A stretch of 64,000 nt of DNA from Russula earlei (Eukaryota > Basidiomycota > Agaricomycetes > Russulales > Russulaceae): positions 1 to 64,000 of the forward strand of contig JAGFNK010000289.1 in assembly GCA_025769875.1 (NCBI GenBank), written 5' to 3'. The notes beneath the pieces were generated by a model. The model was not told the DNA's origin. It saw only the letters and a list, made by a program, of their open reading frames with translations, and did no database searches. Position 1 is the stretch's first letter; every line of letters starts with the position of its first letter. Below are positions 12,654 through 23,968 of this stretch, in pieces. The translations under genes were made by a program, and so were the position numbers.

Positions 12654-13241
12654 TGTTACGGCATCATGGCCGTAAGAGCATTAGCTCAAGGTTCAATGGG
12701 GCCAAGTCCCTGTGACTTGGTTCAAGGGTTCAGTAAGGCTGGCTCAAAGAGACTGGGTCAAGGATTTAGCGTCTCAAGGCTGAGTCAAACAATGACTCAG
12801 TCTGCAGACAGAATCAATCTCCTGGTTTCACAGAAGAGGAGGATGATGAGAGAGAGACAGAGGAGGAAGTGGAACACAAGGGTTCCTTGAGGTGTGCTTA
12901 GGTCGAGCAGAGTGAAAGCCAGCACAAGTAAAGTTGTGATTTGAGAGAGTACAGGGCAATGGATGCAACAGGAAATGGGACAAAGCTAAGCTTGGGGCAT
13001 TCCCCAGCTTCTACAGGCACTTAAATACTGTATGTAGTAAGGCTGTACAGTACTATATGTGGAACAATAGATGAGCCAATAGCAAAAGGAGATCATTGAC
13101 AAGTGAAACATAAAGGAGGTAAAATGACAGCTGTCAATCAGGATCAAGGGATGAAATGGTAACCAAGGGGATGAGGGTGACAGTATAGAACAATAACAGA
13201 AAAAGACTAGAGACAAACCAACAAGGGGGTAATTTATGACA
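12654..13241 (-). repeat. 5' LTR of the old A element
   Basis: 588 bp, TGTTACGG...TTTATGACA. It is paired with 825-1419. The internal side abuts the 11-nt primer-site-like sequence at 12642-12652, one base away from the LTR. Confidence 0.92.
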
Positions 13242-13258
13242 GCTCCACTGTTTAGTAG

Positions 13259-14962
13259 TGTTACAACATTTTCCTTTTACGTTTACTTCTTACCTTTTGC
13301 TTGCCTTCATATGTCCCTTTACTTACTGGTCTTGTGATCTCTTATGTCTTATGATCTCTTTTGTGTTATCATGTGATCCATACACATCCAGGTAACACTG
13401 GATTGCTGTTACTTTCCCTTTGTTTGGTTCTCTTTCCTTTTATACTTATGTCACAAGTTTGACTGGGCAATGCTGCGCACTTACTGTGCAGCACAGTCAC
13501 TTGGTTCTGACTCATTCATGGCCTCATTTCTATGACTCCTACTTATTATGAATCCTACTATACTAGTAGCACAGTCAAAGCGCAGCTATTGCTGCGCTTC
13601 TCCTGTATATATAAGCTCAGTACTTTGTGACCAAAGCCCTAAGCTTGGTCTCTTCGAGAATCCAACCTACTCTTGTCCAACATATTTGCCTGCAACCCAC
13701 ACAACTCTCAATCCTCAAACCACATCCACCTCTCCATTTCATCAACTCTTCACACACACACACCATCTACCATCTACTCTTTGCCTCTCCCTTCCTCCCC
13801 TAAGAGTCTCTCTTCACTCTACTGAGAAGAGCTCTCCTCCTTCAAGACATACCTTCCTTTCTCTGCATGTTCAAGGTCTACAATGACTTGAATGCATATA
13901 GCTAGTGGAACCAGCCCTAGTCTATCCCATTACAAACTTACCCTAGCTTCTCAATGGACCAAGTTGTACTAGGAAGGGTCTATTGGCCATAATCTGTTTA
14001 GCATAAAACACTTCAACCTGTCAAGACATGTACTGCTGATCTGTGTGGACTCAGGAGCAGGTGGGCAAGGGTCGGAACAGATGGTACACGGCGTAGGCAG
14101 CATTGAACAGGAGGACGAGCCAAATGACTAGAATGTACCAGATGGGGACTGGTACGTGTAACTGGAGGCAGAGGCAAAGGCTGGAGGCCAGTGCAGCAAG
14201 AGGGCTTTAGACAAGGCAGTCGTTGAAGAGTACCTTGGAAGTGAGGGAAGTCTTTAAACTGAGCGGTCGCAGGGGAGTACCCAGGAAGATGAGAGTATCA
14301 CAAATGGACAGTCTGACGACTGCCATGCTTCATTGGGGCTTATATACAGTGTACAGGGTCGATTACAAAGAACTGGGACTATTCTAGACTCTTTGGCACC
14401 ATCCAATAGGACTACAGAGGCATAAACTTGCTTGTGTCAAGTTTCAGGCTTACTGAGCGCATTACTGATCATTGTGGAGCGATGACATCATTATGATGTC
14501 ACTGTGGAGCGCTTAGTGAGCCTATGAGGTCACTGTGGAGTCGCTCAGTCAGCCATGATGTCATTGGAGCCTTGATGATGTCAGATGATTTATGCAACAG
14601 TTTCTAAGAGTTTGTGCTGCTGTTTTGGGTTCTTGGTGGCTGGGTGGCCATGTGGTTGCCACGCGATGATTACCCGATTAGGAAACGGGTGCCTGGTTGT
14701 GTTATAGTGCCTTTGCAATAGCGATATCTTGTACCGCAGGAGGGATAGCCCAGAAAATGGAAGGGAGTCGGCAATGCAAAGTGAGAGAGGTCTCTCTTGA
14801 GTGAAATAGGACAATCTTCGGCCAGGACCTGGCCTTGGTTTGTAACACAACCGCTGCAGGGATCCTTACTCATTACAACGGGAACCAGCCCATTTCTCGA
14901 AACACACTTTACTATCAACTTGACTTCAGGCTTGAGAACTGACATGGCTCGTTACCGTGACA
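13259..14962 (+). repeat. Solo LTR, family C, split by a nested LTR
   Basis: TGTTACAACATTTTCC...CGTTACCGTGACA, plus orientation (TGTATATATAAGC near 13605). It is flanked by AGTAG (13254-13258 and 14963-14967) within the E protease coding region. Matches the reverse complement of 8311-9190, with an 829-bp insertion at 14019-14847. Confidence 0.92.
14019..14847 (-). repeat. Solo LTR, family 'D', nested in LTR C
   Basis: TGTCAAGACATG...GGTTTGTAACA, 829 bp, flanked by CAACC (14014-14018 and 14848-14852). Minus-strand TATATAAGCC near 14340 gives orientation. Only copy in the window. Confidence 0.92.
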
Positions 14963-15411
14963 AGTAGAGCAGATTCCTTGGCCATTGTGTGTGCAGTGAT
15001 GAAAGTGAATGGAATATTCATAGCATTAAGTCTTCTAATGTACACTTGCAACACACTATTCTTCATAAGCCAGGCTGTCAACTTAGGTGTTCCTAAAAAC
15101 CCTGTTCCATCAGTTCTTCCAGTAAGTCCTCCTTCTGTTTGGTGGACATCTTCTTTATGGATGCAGAGGAGGAGCTCTTGTTGTAGGTAGGAGGGGGTGA
15201 TGTGGATCGTCCAGAGACAGTGCTTTCATTTCCACTGTCCCCTGAGTCGTCCTCCTTCTCTGTTTCCAGAGCTCAAGCCTTTCCCTTGTCCCTTGGGTTA
15301 CTTGATTTCTTCTTGACTCTGTCCTTGTCAGGATAGCTCTGGCTAATATGCCCTGCCTTCTTACAGATGAAGCATTTTCCTTCTGCTAGCAGTTTCTTCT
15401 TCTCCTCTGTC

Positions 15412-17756
15412 TCTGGTGACTTTCGTATGGGTGGGTGTGGGTAACTGATCATGTGACCTTGTTGTGTACTATCCACATACTTGTATATCAACGCGTACCT
15501 GTGCATACAGCCTGCCGCTTGCAATGTCCACTGTCCCTTCTGACGGTGACACTTCAGATTCTGACCACAAAGCACATGAGGATGCTGCACCTGAACGAGC
15601 CCCAAAATCTGACCCACACATCCAACAAACTGACCGATGTTGACAATTTCTGGAGGATACTGGCGACATTTCTGACCGTGTGCTACAGGTTCTAATTCCT
15701 GGACGGCTCTAGCAACATTTCTAATTGTGTGCTACAGGTTCTTGATCTGATGGATAAGCTACACCTCAATCTTCCTTTGTTTCTTTGGGCAATCAGTAGC
15801 TTGGATCCAAGGGTGGGTAGGGACAGGAAGGAACCGAGAGCAAGGTCGTGCTCCGGGACACAACGCTTAGATGTGTCAGACCCGAGCACAAGAGGGGATG
15901 TGTGGATGACGTGATTCAATTTCCTGAGCTAAATCTGTTACATTCGAGATGGTAATTACTTGTTCTTATATACAAAGGTGTCCTGTTCCTCCGACTTCGA
16001 GTCCATGAGCGCGGGGTGGTGCAGCGATGACGTAGGGGCGAGACACTGTGAGCAGCGAGCCCTCCGGTAAGGTGATGATGATGACGTGTGTGCGTCATTT
16101 GGGTCTTGTGCATAGACGCATGGTGGAGGTGAGGGTGATGCTTGAGAGTCGGTCCCAGAGGCGAGAACATAAACACAAGGAAGGGGGGAAAGCATGAGTG
16201 TCATGAACCATTCCCTGGAGAGGGCCCTTGAAGGACCCTTCCTTATAGGAGGAAACCCAGCCTCTATGGTGTCACCCTGTTCACACAAGCAAAAGGGGTG
16301 AGTAGAGGTGTCCACAATATCGCGCGCGCATTGTTACGCGAGCGATTCTCGGCACAATTGACATACAGCAAGCCCCACTTAAAGGCAACCCTTCTAGCAA
16401 CAAAAGACAGTATTAGGGCCTTCCTAAGGACCCTTTGGAACGACCCTAGGAACTCTACAATAGGTACTAACCTAGTATCAAAGGCCCTACAACGCATTAT
16501 TAGACCAACTCTAATAACTATAGAACGAACTATAAGGCAACACTAAAGACCTTAATAGGAGTATTAGGGTCGACTTTAAGAACCCTAATAGAACTATATA
16601 AGGGCCTTATAAGATAACACTATTCCCTAACCAAACTACAAGTCCTCAAATGACCGGCCCTAAACTAACTAACAGGAAATGAATCAGGTGCTTGCATGGG
16701 CACTAAAGCAATGAACACGTGGACAATGGAAGCTCTTACTCATCAAGAGAAGCTTCTTACTCAGCAGCTTACTGAGCATGACTGAGCATGCTCAGTAAGC
16801 GTCCTCCGACTTCTTACTCATCACTCTATTGTGCTTGATAACAAGGTTATGACTTGTTCCCTATTTAGCAGCTCTCTTGTAGTATATAAGCGCTCAATAA
16901 AGTAGCGGACAGTCCTCAGACTGTCCATTTGTTTACGGCACTCTCCATCCCTGGGATACTCCTTTAAGGACCATCCCCTTGTGACTATCCTGGCCTATTC
17001 CCTGCGTGACTGCTCTACTCTCACAGTAACAATACCTCTCTGGTATTTGTTACTACTCTGGACTCTACTCCTTGCCCACGCGGTCTTGGACGCCTATCGA
17101 CTCGTCTTTGAGCTTATCCCTCGCTCTTGAACTGGATAGTTCAACAGTGAGTCTGAACAATGAGATGGATAAAGGAGACTAGTGGCACAGGGGATAGATG
17201 TAGGCGAGAGAGCGCGAGGTGTTGGGCAGCGAGGCGAGTGACATCAATGGCGATTGACTTGAGCCATTGTCACAGTTCCCAGGCGCGGAGTGGGGAACGA
17301 AGTGATGATGTCGAGAGGGGAACATGAGAGGGAGAGAGAAAGATGAAAGAGAGGGAAGGAGGACGTGTGGGTGAGGGACGTGCAGGAGGGGGCAAGTGCA
17401 ATTCATGTGAGTTTCCCGGCCAGCGGGCTCACACACCTTACAGCATGTAACGATTTCACCACGCGAACACATTTCTAACTGCTGGGAGGATGATATGGAA
17501 TAAAAGAGAGAGGGGGATATCCTTGAACTGGATATGCTGCACCATATTGCACAGGATGAGGGTAATATTGAATAGAATAGTGGATTGTCGGCTGAGGCAC
17601 AGTTTGACAACTGGGACTCAGAGCTGGATATATGGGATGGTCCAAGTCCAACATGATCCTATCAGTAGAAATGTATGTGTCAATATACCACATAGATAGT
17701 ACGCGACAAGGTCACATGATCAGTTACCCACACCCACCCATACGAAAGTCACCAGA
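15412..17756. repeat. Inverted-repeat-bounded segment (~63-bp arms)
   Basis: The arm 15412-15475, starting TCTGGTGACTTTCG, recurs inverted at 17694-17756; the first 51 bp match perfectly. Both arms encode the same gag-like peptide GHMISYPHPPIRKSP in opposite orientations. This suggests an inverted duplication of E gag rather than classical transposon ends, and I see no target duplication. The interior flanks of LTR B (15476-16198 and 17160-17693) have no gene I can recognise. A minus-strand Tyr/Pro-rich frame (17475-17693) may be further gag. Confidence 0.55.
16199..17159 (+). repeat. Solo LTR, family B (961 bp)
   Basis: Reverse complement of 6480-7440 with the same length. Flanked by ATGAG (16194-16198 and 17160-17164). 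Shows AGTATATAAGCGC then CAATAAAG (about 16880-16905), a TATA box and a possible poly(A) signal. Confidence 0.93.
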
Positions 17757-17840
17757 CGTTCTATCTCGAACAGTTTCATCTATTTTTCGCACTCTGATTC
17801 AACCTCCCTCAGATTCTCCCATCCGAGATAGAACGTCTGG
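17752..17840. repeat. 89-bp hairpin with 17-bp perfect inverted ends
   Basis: CCAGACGTTCTATCTCG (17752-17768) pairs exactly with CGAGATAGAACGTCTGG (17824-17840) across a 55-base loop. It sits between the inverted segment and the pogo element, 9 bases from the pogo TA duplication. Confidence 0.7.
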
Positions 17841-17851
17841 AACTGAGACTA

Positions 17852-20800
17852 CTATCACGTGTTGTGGGTTGCAAAATACCAGAGAGTTTCAAAATGCATT
17901 TTACAAGAGATCGCCACCACAAATTAGCTGATCCTTGCTTGGATATATCACCAATATACTACCAAATTATGGATCACAAAAGAAATAAAGAAATATCATT
18001 GTGCTTGCTTTTCGATCTTGCTGATATTACAGGGGAAGACTCAAAATTTGATTACAACAGCTCTGGATATAAGTATTTCTCAACACAACATCGTAAAATA
18101 TCATCTGTGCATATCATAAAAGCCTTGTGTAAAATTATAGAGAATTCAGAGGAGCAGGAGGGGAGATACAGACAAAATGGTGAAACTGCGTGACAGTGTG
18201 TACTCTGATGCCCATTGGGTTTCAAAGTCTGCCACGCTCGGCTACACATCATGTCTGAGTTGCGTTTTCGAGTTACAGTCCTTGGCTCTACAGTACTGTA
18301 AAGCCCTCCCATGGCGCAGGGAGCATGTCTCCTATTATCCATGACATTGAAAAACTCATTCAAGAGGCATGCACCCAGCTTCGTGCCCAGGTCAAACCCA
18401 ACATCTCAGGTGTCATTCGTGAAATCAAGACTTGCACTGGTGTTGCTCTTCCTTACCACTCTGTTCGCAACTGTTTTCATGGCAAACATGTTCCCCCTAA
18501 ACAGGCTCACATCAGCCAGCAGCTTCTCTCCCCTGAGGCAGAGAAAGTACTCATTGATTGGATTACTTTCCTGTCAGACACTGGCCACCCCCTCAGCAAG
18601 CGGACAATCCGGAAGAAGGCTGAGGTCCTCTGTGGGAAGAAGCCAAGCAAAACCTGGACCGTTTATTTTCTTCGACGTCACCCAGAGATCACACTCGGGA
18701 AGCCATCAGGTTTGGATCCAAAATGTGCCCAGGCCTTCAATAAACCGACTGTGCACAAACACTTTGACCTTCTCCTGGAGATCATTCGTAAGTATGAAAT
18801 TCCAATTGAAACTGTATACAACATGGATGAGAAGGGCTGTCAGAGAGGAGGTGGGCGTAAAAACTCAAACCAGAAGTACTTCGTACACTGGTCACGTCGG
18901 CCTAAATATAGAGCGCGTAGTGGGAATCTCGAGCTCATTACAATCATTGAGTGTGTTTGTGCAGATGGTAACTACCTGCTTCCAGGGTTTGTCTTTTCAG
19001 GGAAAGAATTCGCACAAGAATGGTTTGAGGTTGACCCTGGCATTGGGTGAGTTGAATCGTCTGTTGTCTTTGAGGAAGCTAATTAAGTCGTATCAAGCAT
19101 TTCTATGTCCGAAAATGGCTGGACGGATGACTTTCTCTGTAAAGAGTGGTTCAAAAACTCATTTAATCCTCAGGCAACTGTGTGAAACACTTCCAGCAAA
19201 CCTATCCTTCTTATCTATGATGGCCATGGTTCACACGAGAAGCTTGAGCTCATCAACCTTGCCCGAGAGCACAACATCATCCTCTTCTGTCTCCCACCCC
19301 ACATGACTCATAAACTCCAGCCCCTTGATGTTGGAGTTTTTGGTCCATTCCAATGTGCCTGGTCCGAGCGATGTGACGAGGTTGTTGAGGATACTGGTGA
19401 AGAGATGCTCCGTGAAGACTTTGTCAAGGAGTACATGGATGTCCGCAGCAAAACGTTCAAGCCAACAACAATCATTACCGCGTTTCGGAAAAGTGGCTGC
19501 TGGCCAGTTAATTGTGATGTCTTCACTGATGAAGACTATGCACCTAGCATCCCAACATCCACATCTTCACGCCATGTACCAAGGAGTTTCCCTCTCAGAA
19601 TCCAGAATCTTGATGATGAATCTGATGATGACTACCCTGCCTATCCAATGGGAAATCCTGACAAAGACAACAAGTTGTCTTCGGATGACTCAGATGATGC
19701 CATCAACAACAATGAGAACCAGCAAACTGACAATGTGATTCTTCCAGCTGTCCCACACTCACATCATGCTCCTCTCGCACCACCTATTGTGCCGAACTCT
19801 ACCACACTCACCGTTCATGCACCCTCAGTGCTCCTGGAGCCTGCCCCACCAAGCATGGCCTACACATCGACAGCCCGGCAAACACAGAGAGTCACTGGTT
19901 GACCTGCTGTGTCCCCAGTCCAAGCTCAACTCAATACACTTTCACAAGCATACAGCAACCTCTCACAGCAAATTATGGAACTCCGTTCAGAAAATTCAAT
20001 GCTCAAAGCCCACTGCACTATCGCAGGAACTGAGATCCAGGATCTCAAATGGCGACTCAATACCAAAGAGAATAGGCCTCAAAAGCGGCACAAACTCAAT
20101 GTCAACACAAGGTGGCTCAACTCCGATGAAGGCTTGAGGCTCGCAGAAGAACAGGAGGCATTGCGGGTGGCTGAAGAGCAGAGGAAGCATGAAGTGAGAG
20201 AGCAGCGAGTGGCAAAGGAGGCAGAAAGGGATGAACAATGATGGCAGAGGGATCCGAATGCACCATTCACAGGCACACTAACCTCGAAAACAAAGGCCGA
20301 CCTTCAAGACATTGTGCAGGTCTTGGGACTCACTACAGATGGCCAGAAGAAGGATATTTTGGCATGGATAACTGATCATTTCGATGCCAACCCCATCTTG
20401 CGTGATGATTCACGCTTTGAAGGCATATTTAACTGGACAAGGAGATGGCCTACTGTGCAAACTAAAGAGGAGACCTCAAACACGAGAGCCACCTCTGCTG
20501 GACCCTCATCTGTACCATTGTCCCTCCCTCCTCCACCGACCCCGCTCTCTTCAAACATTGTAAATATTTTCCCTTGGCATCTGATGCACCCACCACTACC
20601 ATACCACCATCCTACTGGCTCTTATTCTCACCATAATATGCAGAACTGATTCTCATTAAATTGCTTCCTGATACTTATACATAATGTACATAGTTCATCT
20701 ATACTAACTGGATCTCGTTGTGTTTGAACGCGGCAACAGACACTGCTGTAGCGGAGATGCAACCAGTTGTATGAGTCAGCGTGACAATCCGTGATGAAAG

Positions 20801-21003
20801 TTTTGAAACTCCCAATTTTTTGGACTTGCACAATCGGCTTCCTTCCGACACAACCACCCATCCATCTTATACTAAAGTGATGCTTCAGGGGGCTAGTTCA
20901 TATATTATTACATCGATTCCAAAAGATCGATCATAAAAATATGTTGTTGATCCATTTCTATTCGTGATTTAGTAAAAGTTTTGAAACTCCCCACACGTGA
21001 TAG
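17852..21003 (+). mobile_element. pogo/Fot1-type DNA transposon
   Basis: 3.15 kb bounded by terminal inverted repeats CTATCACGTGT...ACACGTGATAG and flanked by TA (17850-17851 and 21004-21005), as expected for Tc1/mariner-superfamily insertions. A subterminal GAGTTTCAAAA motif near 17883 recurs inverted at about 20797-20812 and 20975-20990. It contains one transposase gene in plus orientation. The ~350 bp after 20649 are non-coding. Confidence 0.88.
18325..20649 (+). pseudogene. pogo-like DDE transposase with SAP-like tail
   Basis: One frame runs through the region once a 51-nt GT-AG intron (19047-19097, with a CTAAT branch-like site) is removed, giving about 757 codons. The N-terminal CENPB/Tc5-type HTH shows KRTIRKKAEVL...KTWTVYFLRRHPEI. 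Catalytic residues are D168 (YNMDEKG), D282 (IYDGHGSH) and D318 (LQPLDVGVFG), a DD35D spacing. Downstream are a Lys/Glu-rich coiled coil (about 20030-20235) and a SAP-like motif ADLQDIVQVLGL (about 20300). Three in-frame TGA codons (19183, 19900, 20239) interrupt it, each explained by CGA to TGA. It would cut and paste the surrounding element if intact. The longer 18311-19306 frame is a shadow. Confidence 0.87.
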
Positions 21004-21113
21004 TAGTTGATGTTGACATGTCGACTTAGGCCGTTCAGCCCGGATCTGCGGAGTTCAAATCGAGTTTGAAATATTATGGTGGCTAGTTCGCGACCTCGTC
21101 ATTCGTTCGTGTA

Positions 21114-23018
21114 ATGGCGGGTATTAACACCTGGAGAGACCTCCTGTTTCCAGTTTCTCAACACGTACATGTCTCTCTCGAACAATATCATAACCCACCA
21201 GTATCTCGCTCGGTACAAACGAGTTCCCTCAACGCCGCGATGGTGGGCGGCCACTCACACTTACCCGCATCCGTGGAACCAGTCGGGGGCTTGCTAGATA
21301 GTATGCGGGATCACCTGGTCGAAATAATTAATGAAAACTACGCAGAGCCCGCAGCAGGAACCGTTTTCTCAGGCACCACACATCCCATCACACCCCAAAG
21401 CGTTCTACAACAACTCCAACTATCATGTCTGCTCACCTCGTTCTCTACGAAAAATGAAGCATCATCGGGGGCCATCTCACAAAATCTCTCTTTCCTGGTC
21501 GGAGTCATCTATCTTGCTCTTACAAATGATGTGCTGCGGTTCCGATCCCAAGAGCCTTCGCGATTCCGAAGGGTGGTCACTGATCACAGTTACCGGATAG
21601 GTAACGAAATCAAAATCCTATGGGAGGATAAGTCCTCGCACGTATTCGAGAGATTCATGAGGACGGAACTCCGTAGTCTGCTGGGAACGAACCGAGTATT
21701 AGATCTACACCTGGCGTCATCATACACCGGTTACAAGGCCATCCTGAACAAGGTTCGTGTGGTTGCTTCTTTCAGCCGTCCATTATCTAAATCAATCTGT
21801 ACTTGTAGCTTGTGTTCCATGCGGGTGACATCGAACACGAGCACGGATCAGCCGTTCGTTGGGCAGTCGTCTTCTGTGGATTGAACTACACCATCATGTA
21901 CATTCCACGGACGCGAGGGAGACCCCGGGTCTACTGCTCACCGATCACCAAGTTCTGTCTTCCGCCTGGTGATAACGAAGGACAACTCCCACCTATCTGG
22001 AGCATGTTGGTGTACATGCTGCTCACAGAGGTCAGGAACATCGACGACATTGCTCTGATGAGAAAATTTGGTTTGGATCCCCCACCAGAAGCTCCGTCTT
22101 CGTCGCCACGGGGAAGAGTGCCGACGCGATCCTCAAGGTTGCAGTCCAAAGGAGAGGAGGGTCCACGTGCTGGTCCTTCAAATCTACCCACAGGAGTTAG
22201 CAAACCTTTTTCTTCCATTCGTTCACACATGGTATTGACAAATCTGCCCAGACTCGCGCGAACATTGTCATTCAATGCCTTGATGGCCTGCCAATCGAAT
22301 TCACTCTCGTTGACGCACCCCTCACTCAACTTACCAAGAAGATGTGCCACCAATTCATACACCTTGACCACTACCTTGGAGGGGGTTGGTCTTCTGTGTA
22401 TGCATCGAGAAAATGGCATGTCGTCGTCAAGTTCGCTACCGTACCGAAGAAAGACAAGGCTATGCTCGAACGCCAGCTCAGCAATGAGACGGCCGCATAT
22501 CATAAACTGAACCGCATCGCTGGATGGGTGGTCCCTCTCCATTATGGGGAATTTAAGTGGGACGGCGGACGCGCGATTATCCTTTCTGATGCGGGTCGGT
22601 CCTTATCACATCTCGAGACGTTCTCATCACTGTCCGTTGTAGAGAGGTATGACTTGCCGTGATTCGAAGAAGATTGCGCTGACTTTTCTATGGCAGACTT
22701 ATCATTTTTGGGGAGCTGTACTGCATCCATTTATTGGGTGTCGAGCACGGGGACCTTGAGCCACAGAATGTGTTGCAGAAGAAGTGGGCCGGTTTTCCGA
22801 AGATCATCGACTTTGGGTTTGCGAATGTCAACCATTCATGTCCCGGCTGGAACCAATGTGGGGAGCTGAAAGACATGTGGCATAAGCTCGGGTTGGATAA
22901 GGTGAATCTCTGGCACCAGGTGCTGGAGAAGTTCAAGATCACAACGGTCACAGGTAGACACATGATAACCATCTTCATCCTGGCCCTGGCCGTGTTGATC
23001 ATGAAATGGGCATTCTGA
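21114..23018 (+). CDS. APH/protein-kinase-like protein, tail-anchored (copy K1)
   Basis: Four exons: 21114-21752, 21809-22117, 22201-22646, 22697-23018. All introns are GT-AG and the predicted product is 571 aa. The third exon has a glycine-loop-like GGGWSSVYASRKW followed by VVVKFA with the expected Lys, and a conserved Glu in LSNETAAY. Exon 4 has the catalytic-loop motif VEHGDLEPQNVL and a DFG motif IIDFGFAN, then only about 60 residues ending in a hydrophobic helix (MITIFILALAVLIMKWAF). It therefore looks like a phosphotransferase-fold protein with a short C-lobe held in a membrane by its tail. The N-terminal ~300 residues are unrecognised. The 83-nt second intron is inferred because its ends join frames in copies K1, K2 and K3 alike. 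Substrate unknown. Confidence 0.75.
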
Positions 23019-23551
23019 CTGTAAATACATTGATACCAGTTTTCCATCCATGTTCACTGGAAAAGGGTATAGTTGTGAGGCAGGATACCCGCTACAGCGA
23101 ACGGAGACGAGGTGGTCCTGAGCTGCCTCTATCATGTGATGACTCGCGTTCCCTCCGTCTTTTTCCGCGCGTGCGCGTGTTTTTGTCTCCCTTTCTTTTT
23201 TGGGGGGGCTTCTCTTTAATCCCCTCATTAGTGCTGTCACCAACTCGGCTCGAATCCGCTTGAGCTGAGCCTGACACTGTGGGGGAGAGGTGTGAGAGCT
23301 GATCCCAGGCCGAGCTACCAGCCTTACAAATTAGTGTGCCCTTCCCGAGTTCACCACAGAACAGACAGAATACAATCACATCAAGAGTAGGCCAGATGAA
23401 GGGGAGGAAATAAAGCATGCAGCATGCACATGCACATACACATAGTGGCCTTGGCAGCTCTCTATATCGCATGTTGAGTCCCAGTCGAAGTGGAGGCGAT
23501 CATGATGGCGACCTCACTCTTCCTTCACCATCCCTTCGTCACCGCATGCCC
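23019..23551. other. Convergent intergenic region, S1
   Basis: Spacer between the 3' ends of the kinase and the small membrane protein gene. Short frames here (for example an Arg/Lys/Glu-rich one at 23092-23472 on minus) are not preserved as coding in the other four copies, which differ by indels that are not multiples of three. I see no supported gene. Confidence 0.5.
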
Positions 23552-23968
23552 TCAGAACTTCTTCATCCTCCGCACCCCACAGCACTGGCACCCTCCAAAC
23601 GCACGTGCATCTTTGTGCCAATCCTCTACGGCATCCTGCCCGCTGTGCTCTGCCACGCACGCCCTGAATCCGCGCCAGACAATCATAGCGTGGGCTGCCG
23701 CTGCCCCGATGAGGGCAACGTGGAAGGACCAGCGGGGAAGGGCTGCGCCAACAAGACACACAGCGCCTGGGAAAAGTCCCGAGGTGGGCACAGATGGTGA
23801 GGGCGTGGTGTGCGAGCCGGGGCAGGGGCATTCGAGGCGGGCCTGTACATGCGTACAAGCGGCGAAAGAGCGCGGATAGAGCGTGATTGCCACACCGACA
23901 GCGACGCCCCATGGCAGGAAGAAGATGAGGAAGGTGAGTGAGAGTCCGGGGGGTGGATGCGTAAGCAT
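23552..23968 (-). CDS. Small two-TM, Cys-rich membrane protein (S1 copy)
   Basis: Two exons on minus: 23857-23968 and 23552-23766, separated by a 90-nt GT-AG intron, giving 108 aa. An upstream in-frame ATG at 24013 would give 123 aa. The first helix contains FFLPWGVAVGVAITLY. The second spans CLVGAALPRWSFHVALIGAA through AHAMIVW. The C terminus carries GGCQCCGVRRMKKF. The intron is inferred because it restores one frame in S1, S2 and S3, where unspliced frames disagree. It is divergent from NTH1 (74 bp between start codons, probably a shared promoter) and convergent with the kinase. I do not recognise the family. Confidence 0.55.
   Translation of the reverse strand: MLTHPPPGLSLTFLIFFLPWGVAVGVAITLYPRSFAACTHVQARLECPCPGSHTTPSPSVPTSGLFPGAVCLVGAALPRWSFHVALIGAAAAHAMIVWRGFRACVAEHSGQDAVEDWHKDARAFGGCQCCGVRRMKKF

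Larger units (their letters stand above)
825..13241 (-). mobile_element. Ty3/gypsy chromovirus 'A', old nested copy
   Basis: A complete but decayed element on the minus strand with LTRs at both ends (12654-13241 is 5', 825-1419 is 3'). It is flanked by a perfect 5-bp target duplication GCTCC (820-824 and 13242-13246). Order from the 5' LTR is primer site, gag, protease, RT, RNase H, integrase, chromodomain and a long C-terminal extension. All coding regions match the young copy at 41707-49552 but carry frameshifts and stops. Independent insertions interrupt it at 2290-2882, 3297-4471, 6480-7440, 7777-8250, 8311-9190 and about 11454-11974. Without them it would be about 7.8 kb, the size of the young copy. 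Confidence 0.93.
13242..15617 (-). pseudogene. Element E gag C-terminus and protease start
   Basis: Continuation of E beyond the A insertion (coding parts 13242-13258 and 14963-15617, separated by LTR C). On the minus strand a zinc-knuckle peptide CFICKKAGHISQSYPD (about 15320-15380) is followed downstream by the protease active site, which reads ALLNSGATKNF instead of the usual DSG/DTG. The catalytic Asp is therefore replaced by Asn (GAC to AAC), and the last knuckle Cys is Tyr. Both changes fit G-to-A decay. The region upstream of the knuckle enters an inverted duplication at 15412. Confidence 0.7.

Noticed and set aside
16298..16546. Repeated 82-residue frame MSRGVHNIARALL... (also at 7093-7341 and 52018-52266)
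   Set aside because: It occurs only inside LTR B copies, has no start context or homology, and reflects LTR sequence repeated three times.
18311..19306. 331-residue frame over the pogo transposase
   Set aside because: It is a shadow frame. The frame starting at 18325 has the HTH and DDE motifs and continues past an intron.
21931..22542. 203-residue minus frame, also 206 residues at 32645-33265
   Set aside because: It lies antisense to kinase exons 2-3 across their introns; a mirror of the coding constraint on the other strand.
23092..23472. 126-residue Arg/Lys-rich frame on minus, and its equivalents in the other units
   Set aside because: Units S2-S5 differ here by indels that are not multiples of three, and no splice model restores a shared frame.
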